Assembly: GCA_964036045.1 (NCBI GenBank)
Contig: OZ038378.1
Span: forward strand, 141,452,765-141,516,764
DNA: 64,000 bases
Direction: 5' to 3'
From: Eutreptiella sp. 'Long Island Sound 2002'
Taxonomy: Eukaryota > Euglenozoa > Euglenophyceae > Eutreptiales > Eutreptiaceae
The position numbers and the translations under genes are program-made. Below, piece by piece: positions 32,041 through 42,900 of this stretch (positions are counted from its first letter, which is position 1; each line of letters opens with the position of its first letter). The notes beneath the pieces are model-generated. The model did not search any database and was not told where the DNA came from. It saw only the letters and a list, made by a program, of their open reading frames with translations.

Positions 32041-33310
32041 GGTGTGTGTGTGTGGGCGGTTCACTGGTTCACGTAGACTAAATGCGTCAGGGGTCCAAGT
32101 GGGTGCAAGATGATGACTAGAGCGCACCCAAATGGATTGGTGTATCCCTGGAGGACGGCTGCTACTCGATGGTGAAAGGTGCCCCTGTCTGCCGCCCTGC
32201 CCCGTGCACGACACCGGATGCAGAGCTAAACACTAGTTCCTGCGACGCAGATCCATACGCAGATCAGGCACCAGCGAGGTCAGCCCTCAGTGACCGCTGG
32301 AGTCATGCGCGCCGGGAAGGCACGCCTGCTGCAGTGCATGCTCGGGCCATAGGGACATTGCAGTGAGCTGAACTGGGCTGGGCTGTGGGCTGGGCTGGGC
32401 CTTTGACCCTACAAACAGCGCCAGTACTACATCCACAGGGCAGTGCTCCCTGAACTAGCATATGCATGTCCCAAGGCAATCATTCTTTCCCACAAATTGA
32501 CGAAGGCATAGCACAGAATCATCCTCAAAAGCATGGCCCTTCGCAAACTCGGGAGGAAATGATTTCGCAACAGAAAAGGTCCCAAGCGAAGTCACCCAAG
32601 GTGCCTCGTAATGGGCCGGAGACTCGTATCGTGCTTGGTTTGAGCAGGCCGACTGCCGGGTGGCTCCACTTTGAATAAGGGGGTATGCACCTCCCCTTCA
32701 CATGCACCCTGCACGTGGCACGCCAAGGCCCCCCCACCCAGACGCTGGGACCCCCTCATACAGCAATTCTGGGCCGCGCACCGGGACGGGAAACCTTTAG
32801 TCTTTCACTTTGGAGAAATCATGGCGTTGTACAGTGTGCGCAGCACGCCACTGTTCGAGTGGGTAAGGAGGGTTCAAGGCCCCACGTCAATGCACCCACC
32901 CTGTCACTTACTTTCCCACTTTCTGGCCTGAACCCCAGTTGGCTTTCAGGAGTACTGCAGGGTTGCACCAGTCTGCGTCCCTGCATTGGTTGCCCGACAT
33001 GCTTCGTGCCTGATACATGGTGTGTGCCTCGCACCATAGCTGCTTGGGTCACATGTGTGAAACCCCTCCGCACCACCATCAGAGCTCAAAAACACCACCG
33101 GGGTGCCAGGCATTCAATCCCTTCTTGTGGCCACCCTCATCCCATATTTGTAAATTATGTGTCATATTTGTAAATTAAAATGTTGCCAATAACTTTAGAA
33201 TCGTCGCTTTGCCACGGATCAGGGTGGGGACAAGAGACCTGTTTGGACAGGCGGGGCATCATGCTCGTGTGAGCCAGACCAAAATTCACACCATCAATGC
33301 TGGGAACTAC

Positions 33311-33360
33311 TTTGCATGTGTTTGTGTGTGACGCCCAGTTTTTTGAAACATCAGCATATC
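33311..33360 (-). repeat. Module A start, degenerate copy
   Basis: TGTGTTTGTGTGTGACGCCC followed by AGTTTTTTGAAACATCAGC repeats the TG-plus-GACGCCC junction of the other module A copies. Similarity fades after about 40 bp. Confidence 0.5.
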
Positions 33361-34169
33361 GTTCAGGGTCATACACACGGACCGGGGAGCAGCGTTTCTG
33401 CCCAGCAGAACATTTCTTTTCGACACCTTCCTCTCAGGCCACTGACGGCGGTTTCGGGTTTACCTCTTTCCGGAATATCACATGCAGTGCCTCTGCTTAG
33501 GCATTTTGTGAAGTCCTCTCCAGCATGTGAATGACCGCTTCACTCCTTTACTCCTGGCAACCAGGGTGGTGATAAAACTGAATGTCAGTGTTGTCGGAGA
33601 AGGAACACGTAGGCTCGCCTTGGAGTTCGAGCAGCAAGGAAGGCGGACGATGGGAGTATTTCCGAACAGACAGCTTTCATACAGAGACCACCACTCCGTG
33701 TTCCCAAGCACCCACTGTGGTTTTGCTGGATTTTGTTCCAACATTTGCCGATCCACCCAGCGTCACGCAAACAGAATTGCCAAACTCGAAGCTCAAAAAC
33801 TCAACAATTTCAGCGTGTCTTTCTTGCGTAATTTGGTCCAGTGCGCTTCGCCAGTGGCTGCGATCGGTCCCTGCCATCGACACATTGCCTCTCGACTCCT
33901 GCCGTAGCCCCTTCCTCTGTGTACACTCTCTTGATCCTGAAAGTGCGAAGTCTTGGTGCAGTTCCGGCGTTTTGACTGCGAGGCCATGGCACGGTGGCCC
34001 CAGGCATCGGCAGCCGTAATACGCAGCAGCCCGGGGGCACGTGGCCGAAATGACGGGTTGCCCACCCGATGGGCGCCGCCGCCTACGGAGGGAAAGCGTT
34101 CAAGGGAGGGACAGCGGTAAGTGACGAGAGGCCGACCAGGCGTCACGCCAATCCCCGTCCCCCTCCCCC

Positions 34170-34290
34170 TCCCGGGTGGATGGGGGGCTGGGTCAGATGC
34201 CGAAAGAAAAGTCTGTGTTCCTAAAATCGGTCTCCAGTTTCGGGCCTCTCTCGTAAATGAGGAAGATTTTTCTGATGTGGGGGGGCTGGG
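34170..34290 (-). repeat. Inverted copy of the MITE-like body
   Basis: Read on minus, it gives CCCCCACATCAGAAAAATCT, then GAGGCCCGAAACTGGAGACC, GATTTTAGGAACACAGACTT and CATCTGACCC, matching 28.90-29.03 kb in order and spacing at roughly 80% identity by eye. The 18-bp terminal repeats are not recognisable here, so the copy is older or truncated. Confidence 0.7.
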
Positions 34291-35768
34291 GCAGGGCACC
34301 AAATCCCTCCCGAGGTCCGTAAGCAACGGCCTGCCAGGGATGCCTGTGCACGCCATGCAAAGTGCTTAGACCACTGGAAGTGCTCGGGTCGTTTTGGGCC
34401 ATGACCCCCCCCCGTGTGCGCACACATGAGAAACGTAGAGAGCGTGGGCTGGACTGGGGACCCGTCGTCCCTGCACCGATGCTGCCGTGTTGCCCACACA
34501 GAGCCGGCTCCTGCAAGGCGCTGTTCCGAGCCGTCGTGCCCCCGCCTGACGTGCCCCCGTCGTCTGCCCTACAGAGCTGCGTCAGATGGCAAGGAGCCCA
34601 TTCCCCTTCAGTGCGGTCGGGTTGCCCCCTCAGCATTCCCTTGAGGGATACGACCCATGAAGACCGTGACCTCCCCAGAGCACAACAAAATGCACCAAAA
34701 CACGATTCGGCACTGATATCTGCCCACCACCCGTGATGCGGGTTTACAGCCGGAGCAGAGGGGCCTGTTTAAAGGGTAGGTAGCATCCGCCTCCCGCCCT
34801 CCCCCGAAACCCCCCCGGCCCTTGTTCAGTCCCCGCCCTTCAGTAGTCCCATGGGGGAGGGAAAGAGCTTCGTCGATTTGTTTTTTTCTCGTTTTATTCT
34901 TTTTTTTTTTAGAAATTAGCATTAGAAAGGTCTGCTGTGTTGCTTTCCTCAACAATATCATGTGTGAAGCAGTCCACTTGTTGTTCCATCACGCTTTGAT
35001 GCCACCAATAACCCAAACCCGCTTGGGGGATTCGAGCCTATATTCTTTCTCTTCTATGTTACACACAACGCCCAGTTCCACACAATTTCACCCACGGATG
35101 ATGATGAAATTGACCCGTACCCACCTGGTACTTGTCTGGTTTTTGCCGGCTCTGGGCACAGTTGTTTACCCAGTTCCAGGGTCCCTCAGAGCGTGGCCCC
35201 GAATACCACGCATGAGCGCTCAGGTTTCGTGATTCTTCACGGCTGCGCCCCCATTGCGCGCATGCGAACTCTGACCTCCGTGTTCCGCTGTTCAAGTAAC
35301 AGTACTCCCATCAGAGAATGGGACATGCACAGAGCCCATTTCTCAGCAGATGGGAACACACACCACAACACACGGTCTCGTACTCAATACCTGTGTGCGC
35401 CCTGCGCCCCTACTTTGTGCATGTCTTTCCGTGTGCCACGCGTGCCTGGGAGGGTGGGGGCCTCTCACCCCCTTGCGCCCTCCCTCCCCCTGCCTGGCCC
35501 ACCCTCACCCCCCCACTCACCCGTCCTTTCCCTCGGGAGGTTGTGCCAACGGAGCCCCCGGACTGCCCCTGTTTCACTGCTCCGTACCGGGCCCGCACAG
35601 ACGAGGGCAACCGCCCTCGCCGTTGGCCATACTCGGGGGGAGGGGGGGGGGAGGCTGCCACTGAGCACTGGCCTGATCCCGGGAAGGGCCCCAACGTCCG
35701 CCAGATGGCGCCACGAGCCAGTCCCTCCAAATAGGGGGCGGGGGGGGGGGGGCTTCCCCGTCGGTGCC

Positions 35769-37043
35769 TCACAGCTCGTCCTTCATGTCCACGTCCGTCA
35801 GCCATTCCCTGCGATGAAGGCCGTGGTGCGCGCGCTCCTTGTGCATCCAGTCCGCAAAGAACGAGCCGGGGTAGTTGCCCAACAGCAGCTCCGCCTTGGC
35901 CCCCAGCGCGAGGTCCACCGGGACGTCCTTCGCCGGATCCCCCGTGCGGTGCCGCACCACCCGGAGGCCGGTCTCGGCCCGGACGGCCCGCGTGAACCGC
36001 TCGATTTCGATGCGGTAGGGACTGTCGGTCACGAGCACCAGCCCCGAAAACGACGTGGCGTGCCTGCGCAGCACCGTCTTCAGGCGTGGCACAGCCCAAG
36101 CGACGTTGTGAGGGAGGAAGCTGGAGGCCAGGTCCACAGACACGTCCCCCCGGCGCCAGTGAAAGCACACGTACGGCGCTTCGACGCCCTTCTCCCTCAG
36201 GAACTTCGCGGCCGCCGCGTAGACGTCGGGGTTCAGGTGCACGGCGCGGCGGATGGCGTCGGGGCTGAGGGACAGCGGGAGGGCGTTGCGGCTGCGGCGC
36301 AGCTCCACGCGGAAGGGGCTGACCCAGTAGTGACTGATATCGAACGCCAGCGTGGGCGCGGCCGCGTAGCGGGCGTTCAGCCAGTCCGCAACCGCTTGTG
36401 GAGTGTTGGCCCTGGAGTCGGAGTCCTCCGGAAGCGTGAGGGCGGCGCCGACTTCCTGGCGGTTGATGCACACCGTCCTCTGAAAGACCAGTTTGCGGCC
36501 CAGGCGGGTCACTGCAACATCCGAGGGCATGGTCTGTGCGCTGTGTTCCGTGCAGACCTTGGAGAACTCTGGAAGGGGAATGGAGTGCTGTCGCTGGGCC
36601 TGAATCAACGCAGTATGGACAATCCCCCGGCTGGTCCTCATCCAATCCTCGAGCGTGATCACTTGGGGGTACTCCTCTTGCAGCTTCGGGACGTCCAGCC
36701 AGTCCCCAAACGGCACAGTGACGTGTTGCTGGTCCTGGTAGTCAATATTTTTGCGCTGCAGCCACACCCAGTCCTCTTGAGGGGCCTTCAATACCTCGTC
36801 CGGGTCTACGGCCTCCAGCCGCCTGGTGCCTGGTCCATGAATACTGAAGGGCTCAAGCACAAGGGTTCGGTGTGTGAGTGCAGCAAGAGCAATTAAATCG
36901 TAATACTTGCGGAAACTGTCGCCCCAGCCCGCCTCGACGGCAATTGAGACCAGCAAATACTTGTTGGCGGTCTCCGGCGTCGTCTGAGGACAGGCGAAGG
37001 CTGCAAGTGCAGCAAAAACCGCGTACCGTAAAAAAGATTTCAT
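35769..37043 (-). CDS. GDP-fucose protein O-fucosyltransferase-like, ER-retained (KDEL)
   Basis: An intact single-exon gene of 424 codons. The start at 37043 is chosen because it gives an immediate signal peptide (MKSFLRYAVFAALAAFAC); the frame is open further upstream without such a feature. Family landmarks follow: KYLLVSIAVEAGWGDSFRKY and LTHRTLVLEPF correspond to the N-terminal GDP-fucose-binding part of POFUT1-type enzymes. YVCFHWRRGDV holds the H-x-R-R-G-D signature that binds the nucleotide sugar. GNYPGSFFADWMHKER resembles the C-terminal G-N-x-x-S-S-F-x-x-x-x-x-x-R-E-R segment. Known role: transfers fucose to Ser/Thr of EGF or thrombospondin-type repeats in the ER lumen. The protein ends MKDEL, a classical ER-retrieval signal, so a soluble ER-lumenal enzyme is predicted. 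The substrate is not known. No frameshift or missing signature residue is seen. Confidence 0.85.
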   Translation of the reverse strand: MKSFLRYAVFAALAAFACPQTTPETANKYLLVSIAVEAGWGDSFRKYYDLIALAALTHRTLVLEPFSIHGPGTRRLEAVDPDEVLKAPQEDWVWLQRKNIDYQDQQHVTVPFGDWLDVPKLQEEYPQVITLEDWMRTSRGIVHTALIQAQRQHSIPLPEFSKVCTEHSAQTMPSDVAVTRLGRKLVFQRTVCINRQEVGAALTLPEDSDSRANTPQAVADWLNARYAAAPTLAFDISHYWVSPFRVELRRSRNALPLSLSPDAIRRAVHLNPDVYAAAAKFLREKGVEAPYVCFHWRRGDVSVDLASSFLPHNVAWAVPRLKTVLRRHATSFSGLVLVTDSPYRIEIERFTRAVRAETGLRVVRHRTGDPAKDVPVDLALGAKAELLLGNYPGSFFADWMHKERAHHGLHRREWLTDVDMKDEL

Positions 37044-37434
37044 GACCCGTTTGGGTGCTGATACACACAAAATGGGGGGTGGATGCACTATGATGCAAGC
37101 GGGCCTATGATGTGAACTCATGCAGGGCATTCGATTCAACTCAACTCAATTTGATTTGATTCGAACCATTCGCGCCGTTCCTGCCATAGGTACGGCTAGA
37201 CACCCCTGCACTCACCATTGCCGTGGATGAACGCTCCATTGAAGGCAAGACCCGGGGAATCTGCCTGTGGGCATGATCTCTCGTGGATCGCAGAGATTGC
37301 GAAGGCGGTCGGGCGGTGGTGGGCGTGGGGGTCACCTGCTGCATGAAACAACGCAGGGGACGCCCCCCATGCCGACTGCAACGCCACCGAGTCGGAGTTG
37401 GTGGTCTGGTAAATGCGGTGGCTGGTGGGCAATA

Positions 37435-37800
37435 TACATAGAGGTATAAAAGGGCTACACATAGCGGTGCAAAAAGGCTGCACACAGGGGTATAAAATGA
37501 GTATACATGGAGGTGTAAAGGGGCTACACATAGCGGTGCAAAAAGGCTGCACACAGGGGTATAAAATGAGTATACATGGAGGTGTAAAGGGGCTATATGA
37601 AGGGGTGCCCAAGGACATTTCAGGGGATAAAAGGGCTACGAATAAGACTATGAAATGGCTATGCATTGAGGGAGAACGGCACTACACATCGGGTTTAAAA
37701 TCTGTACACATAGAGGTATAACAGGGCTACACATAGTGCTGCAAAAGGGCTACACGCACGGTTTTAAATGAGTAAACATAGAGGTATAAAACAATACCTT
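37435..37800 (+). repeat. 69-bp tandem repeat with TATA-like boxes
   Basis: CTACACATAGCGGTGCAAAA recurs at 37455 and 37524, exactly 69 bp apart, and degenerate pieces continue to about 37800. Each unit has TATAAAA (37445, 37491, 37560, 37785) and GCTACACATAG or GCTGCACACAG. It lies 0.4-0.75 kb upstream of the O-fucosyltransferase start, but the TATA-like motifs face away from that gene. Confidence 0.8.
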
Positions 37801-37813
37801 GGGATCTGCAACA

Positions 37814-38104
37814 ATGCACGCAGAAGCAACAACGGTTTTGAATGGTCTACTGGAGAATACTTGTGCCGGGCGCACACCTTTTGAGGTGATGATCCTGGGA
37901 ATGGCCGGGAATGGAGATGCTGAGCCAATTTGGTACACAAACATTGCCATCCCGTCCGATGTGGATGGTTTTCACACATGTGGCAGCAGGATTGGGTTGG
38001 GTTGCTGTATTGAAGACCGGCGCGTGCCCGGCGCGCTACCTTTGTATAAAGTATCCTGGCTCAAGCCCCAGGTTTGTCCTCACCTAGGGAAGTCCCCCAA
38101 GTAG
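37814..38104 (+). CDS. Small hypothetical ORF
   Basis: A plus-strand frame starting MHAEATTVLNGLLENTCAGR with a compact, balanced first 55 residues (PFEVMILGMAGNGDAEPIWY, then TNIAIPSDVDGF). It lies just after the last TATA-like box of the 69-bp repeat. No domain is recognised, and the opposite strand is also open, so it may be chance. Confidence 0.2.
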   Translation: MHAEATTVLNGLLENTCAGRTPFEVMILGMAGNGDAEPIWYTNIAIPSDVDGFHTCGSRIGLGCCIEDRRVPGALPLYKVSWLKPQVCPHLGKSPK

Positions 38105-38217
38105 ACCTGAAGGTACTTCCTGAGCATTTGTCCCCAGAAGCGCACGGCGTACATACTTCGGCTTCCTTTGTCACTCAGTAGTTGGCTGCTTAACCCCTGC
38201 CATCTCGGGGGCCCACA

Positions 38218-38540
38218 TGGGGACAAAATCGGACCTGGTTACCTAAACCCTGCCTTTCAGGGGTCCCCAATCGAAGGGGACAGAATCAGAAGTGGCCACA
38301 TCACCCCTGCCTTCTCGGGTGCCCAAAAAAGGGCGGATTGGTTGCATAACCCCTGCCTTCTCGGGGATTCCCAGTAAAACGGGACAAAATCAGAAGTGGC
38401 TACATCACCCCTGCCTTCTCGGGGGCCCAAAAATGGGCGGATTGGCTACATAACCCCTGCTTTCTCGGGGGTCCCCAATAGAAGGGGACAAATTCAGAAG
38501 GGTCTACAACACCCCTGACTTCTTGGGGGCAGATAGTTTG
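38218..38540 (+). repeat. 104-bp relative of the 85-bp satellite, ~3 copies
   Basis: TCAGA landmarks at 38286, 38390 and 38494 are 104 bp apart. Each unit has GGGACAAAATCAGAAGTGGC, two copies of a CACCCCTGCCTTCTCGGGG-like phrase, and GGGCGGATTGGCTACATAAC. These are the building blocks of the 85-bp monomer rearranged into a longer unit. The copies are followed by GGGCTGTCCTTAAC and an A12 run (38570-38596), as is the large array. Confidence 0.85.
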
Positions 38541-38869
38541 GTGAGGGGGGGGGAGGGCATGCACGGGCAGGGCTGTCCTTAACGCAAAAAAAAAAAGTCC
38601 GTCTAGAACAGGGTAATTTCAAAAGAGCCCGCGGACAGTACATGTCTTCACTCCGGTGTTCCCAATTGTTCAACCATGAGTCCCTAGCCCCAAATTGGTC
38701 TCAGCACACAACCATATGATCCTAGCCCCACATGTGTTGCATGACCCTACCTCACACCCTGCACAATTCAACATGAACAAGAGCAATACTTTTTCTGATC
38801 AAATACAGTGATGCAGCGTTCGACCACCCGAATGTTCCATCGCCGGTGGCACAGCTGAAAACAAACTCC
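38541..38869. other. Short intergenic region with poly-A
   Basis: Holds the shared GGGCTGTCCTTAAC plus poly-A tail and downstream DNA with TAGCCCCA repeated at about 38685 and 38723. No gene seen. Confidence 0.5.
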
Positions 38870-39903
38870 CTACTGCTGGTACAACCTCTGGAATTGCACC
38901 CTGACACGCTCCATAAGCTCACCCTTCCCCCCGCCCACACTCAAACCATGCTTCCTACAAATGGCCTTAAACTCAACCTTAGTCCACTCATGCAACCTCC
39001 CCCTCTCCATTGCGTTCAACACCGCCTCATCCACATCATACCGAAACACCAACTGCGCGGCAGGGTTAGAAGAGGTGGAGGGGACAGCTGAGGGGTTACG
39101 AAGGTCAGAAGAGGAGCTACTGGCAACTGCACCTGCCTGCTCCATATCCTCGTCCTCACTGTCTTCGTCCTCGCCCTCCAACTCAACCCCATACACATCG
39201 CCACTGCCAGCGTCACGTGTCGCCCTCTTGGGGACAACCCACAAATCTCGAATGTCCAACGGAACCTCTGCCTGACCATCCTCTTCCAAAGAAACTGCCA
39301 AATCCTTGAAAGCCGGAAACCCAAGCAAACCACCATCTTCCACCTCAACCGCATGCCCTTGCTTCCGTTTGCGCGGGCGGAAAGGGGTCTTGCGAAGGTC
39401 CTCAAAAACCTCAAAGGGCCCCCAATCCTCTGGTGCCTCCCCATTGCACCTTACCCACAGCGTCTCACACATGCGCTCCGTGTTTTGGCCAAAGTCCGTA
39501 GCCGTCACGTAGCTAAAAACTCTCTCACACGAACACGAGCTTGCCTCAACCCAATCCTCCAGGTTAGCACTACCATCCCACTCAGCTCGCTTGAATCGTG
39601 TCTGCACGTCCTCAATCAAACTGCGAAGAAACTTCATCCGGCTACCCTTGATGACGCTACTCCCTACGTCAACACCCAACGATTCCTCCCACCCCCCTGG
39701 AATGACATGACGCATGGTGTGCAACAGCTGTGTGCACATCACGTTCATCAAACCCTGCACGGCGGGGACCCGTGCCCCCTTGGTCGCTTGAACTTTCTTG
39801 CTTGTGGCACAAACCATAGCAAAAACATCACAAAAGAAGGCTGCCGTCAACTTGAAGAGGGGGTGCGAAAGGGCATCGAACAAGCCCTGGGCCTTCTCCC
39901 TCA
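38870..39903 (-). CDS. SAP-domain protein, 5' side cut by satellite
   Basis: A minus-strand frame of about 345 codons outside the satellite; the first in-frame ATG is at 39817 (315 aa), but the frame is open and protein-like upstream to the array edge (REKAQGLFDALSHPLFKLTA). The middle part has a Cys-containing segment (WVEASSCSCERVFSYVTATD) and a basic patch (FRPRKRKQG). An acidic/Ser stretch follows (GEDEDSEDEDMEQ, ASSSSSD). The C-terminal HEWTKVEFKAICRKHGLSVG plus GGKGELMERV matches the SAP motif, a helix-turn-helix used for DNA or chromatin attachment. A nuclear DNA-binding protein is inferred. The central region has no family I recognise. The gene's N-terminus may lie in or beyond the 85-bp array, which would then be within an intron or have truncated the gene. 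Confidence 0.6.
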
Positions 39904-42900
39904 CCCCTGCCGTATCGGGGAGCCCCACCGCTGCAGAGCGGGGGGCAAAATCAGAAGTGGCCCACAAGTGGGCAAATTGGCTACCTCACCCCTGCCGTAT
40001 CGGGGATCCCCACCACTTGACAGCGGGGGGCAAAATCAGAAGTGGCCCACAAGTGGGCAAATTGGCTACCTCACCCCTGCCGTATCGGGGATCCCCACCG
40101 CTGCAGAGCGGGGGGCAAAATCAGAAGTGGCCCACAAGTGGGCAAATTGGCTACCTCACCCCTGCCGTATCGGGGATCCCCACCGCTGCAGAGCAGGGGG
40201 CAAAATCAGAAGTGGCCCACAAGTGGGCAAATTGGCTACCTCACCCCTGCCGTATCGGGGATCCCCACCGCTGCAGAGCGGGGGGCAAAATCAGAAGTGG
40301 CCCACAAGTGGGCAAATTGGCTACCTCACCCCTGCCGTATCGGGGATCCCCACCGCTGCAGAGCGGGGGGCAAAATCAGAAGTGGCCCACAAGTGGGCAA
40401 ATTGGCTACCTCACCCCTGCCGTATCGGGGATCCCCACCGCTGCAGAGCGGGGGGCAAAATCAGAAGTGGCCCACAAGTGGGCAAATTGACTACCTCACC
40501 CGTGCCGTATCGGGGGGCCCCACCGCTGCAGAGCGGGGGGCAAAATCAGAAGTGGCCCACAAGTGGGCGAAATGGCTACCTCACCCCTGCCGTATCGGGG
40601 GGCCCCACCGCTGCAGAGCGGGGGGCAAAATCAGAAGTGGCCCACAAGTGGGCAAATTGGCTACCTCACCCCTGCCGTATCGGGGGGGCCCACCGCTGCA
40701 GAGCGGGGGGCAAAATCAGAAGTGGCCCACAAGTGGGCAAATTGGCTACCTCACCCCTGCCGTATCGGGGATCCCCACCGCTGCAGAGCGGGGGGCAAAA
40801 TCAGAAGTGGCCCACAAGTGGGCAAATTGGCTACCTCACCCCTGCCGTATCGGGGATCCCCACCGCTGCAGAGCGGGGGGCAAAATCAGAAGTGGCCCAC
40901 AAGTGGGCAAATTGGCTACCTCACCCCTGCCGTATCGGGGATCCCCACCGCTGCAGAGCGGGGGGCAAAATCAGAAGTGGCCCACAAGTGGGCAAATTGG
41001 CTACCTCACCCCTGCCGTATCGGGGGGCCCCACCGCTGCAGAGCGGGGGGCAAAATCAGAAGTGGCCCACAAGTGGGCGAAATGGCTACCTCACCCCTGC
41101 CGTATCGGGGGGCCCCACCGCTGCAGAGCGGGGGGCAAAATCAGAAGTGGCCCACAAGTGGGCAAATTGGCTACCTCACCCCTGCCGTATCGGGGATCCC
41201 CACCGCTGCAGAGCGGGGGGCAAAATCAGAAGTGGCCCACAAGTGGGCAAATTGGCTACCTCACCCCTGCCGTATCGAGGAGCCCCACCGCTGCAGAGCG
41301 GGGGGCAAAATCAGAAGTGGCCCACAAGTGGGCAAATTGGCTACCTCACCCCTGCCGTATCGGGGATCCCCACCGCTTCAGAGCGGGGGGCAAAATCAGA
41401 AGTGGCCCACAAGTGGGCAAATTGGCTACCTCACCCCTGCCGTATCGGGGATCCCCACCGCTGCAGAGCGGGGGGCAAAATCAGAAGTGGCCCACAAGTA
41501 GGCAAATTGGCTACCTCACCCCTGCCGTATCGGGGATCCCCACCGCTGCAGAGCGGGGGGCAAAATCAGAAGTGGCCCACAAGTGGGCAAATTGGCTACC
41601 TCACCCGTGCCGTATCGGGGATCCCCACCGCTGCAGAGCGGGGGGCAAAATCAGAAGTGGCCCACAAGTGGGCGAAATGGCTACCTCACCCCTGCCGTAT
41701 CGGGGATCCCCACCGCTGCAGAGCGGGGGGCAAAATCAGAAGTGGCCCACAAGTGGGCAAATTGGCTACCTCGCCCCTGCCGTATCGGGGATCCCCACCG
41801 CTGCAGAGCGGGGGGCAAAATCAGAAGTGGCCCACAAGTGGGCAAATTGGCTACCTCACCCCTGCCGTATCGGGGATCCCCACCGCTGCAGAGCGGGGGG
41901 CAAAATCAGAAGTGGCCCACAAGTGGGCGAAATGGCTACCTCACCCGTGCCGTATCGGGGATCCCCACCGCTGCAGAGCGGGGGGCAAAATCAGAAGTGG
42001 CCCACAAGTGGGCAAATTGGCTACCTCACCCCTGCCGTATCGGGGATCCCCACCGCTGCAGAGCGGGGGGCAAAATCAGAAGTGGCCCACAAGTGGGCGA
42101 AATGGCTACCTCACCCCTGCCGTATCGGGGATCCCCACCGCTGCAGAGCGGGGGGCAAAATCAGAAGTGGCCCACAAGTGGGCAAATTGGCTACCTCACC
42201 CCTGCCGTATCGGGGGGCCCCACCGCTGCAGAGCGGGGGGCAAAATCAGAAGTGGCCCACAAGTGGGCGAAATGGCTACCTCACCCCTGCCGTATCGGGG
42301 ATCCCCACCGCTTCAGAGCGGGGGGCAAAATCAGAAGTGGCCCACAAGTGGGCAAATTGGCTACCTCACCCCTGCCGTATCGGGGGGCCCCACCGCTGCA
42401 GAGCGGGGGGCAAAGTCAGAAGTGGCCCACAAGTGGGCAAATTGGCTACCTCACCCCTGCCGTATCGGGGATCCCCACCGCTGCAGAGCGGGGGGCAAAA
42501 TCAGAAGTGGCCCACAAGTGGGCAAATTGGCTACCTCACCCCTGCCGTATCGGGGATCCCCACCGCTTCAGAGCGGGGGGCAAAATCAGAAGTGGCCCAC
42601 AAGTGGGCAAATTGGCTACCTCACCCCTGCCGTATTGGGGATCCCCACCGCTGCAGAGCGGGGGGCAAAATCAGAAGTGGCCCACAAGTGGGCAAATTGG
42701 CTACCTCACCCCTGCCGTATCGGGGATCCCCACCGCTGCAGAGCGGGGGGCAAAATCAGAAGTGGCCCACAAGTGGGCAAATTGGCTACCTCACCCGTGC
42801 CGTATCGGGGATCCCCACCGCTGCAGAGCGGGGGGCAAAATCAGAAGTGGCCCACAAGTGGGCGAAATGGCTACCTCACCCCTGCCGTATCGGGGATCCC

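Larger units (their letters stand above)
32041..35760. other. No confident gene; repeats and ORF debris
   Basis: Contains small GGGCT repeats (32370-32400), a module-A start at 33.33 kb, the inverted MITE-body copy at 34.17-34.29 kb, a T11 run (34901-34911), and G/C runs. Minus frames near 33.88-33.68 kb (LDQITQERHAEIVEFLSFEF) and 33.77-33.53 kb look like protein debris, and frame changes separate them. No RNA gene is seen. Confidence 0.4.

Noticed and set aside
35193-36896. 567-codon plus-strand ORF
   Set aside because: It lies antisense to the O-fucosyltransferase gene, which has a signal peptide, family signature and KDEL; the plus frame is a GC-driven shadow.
37490-37800. TATA boxes of the O-fucosyltransferase promoter
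   Set aside because: The TATAAAA motifs are on the opposite strand to that gene and belong to a tandem repeat.
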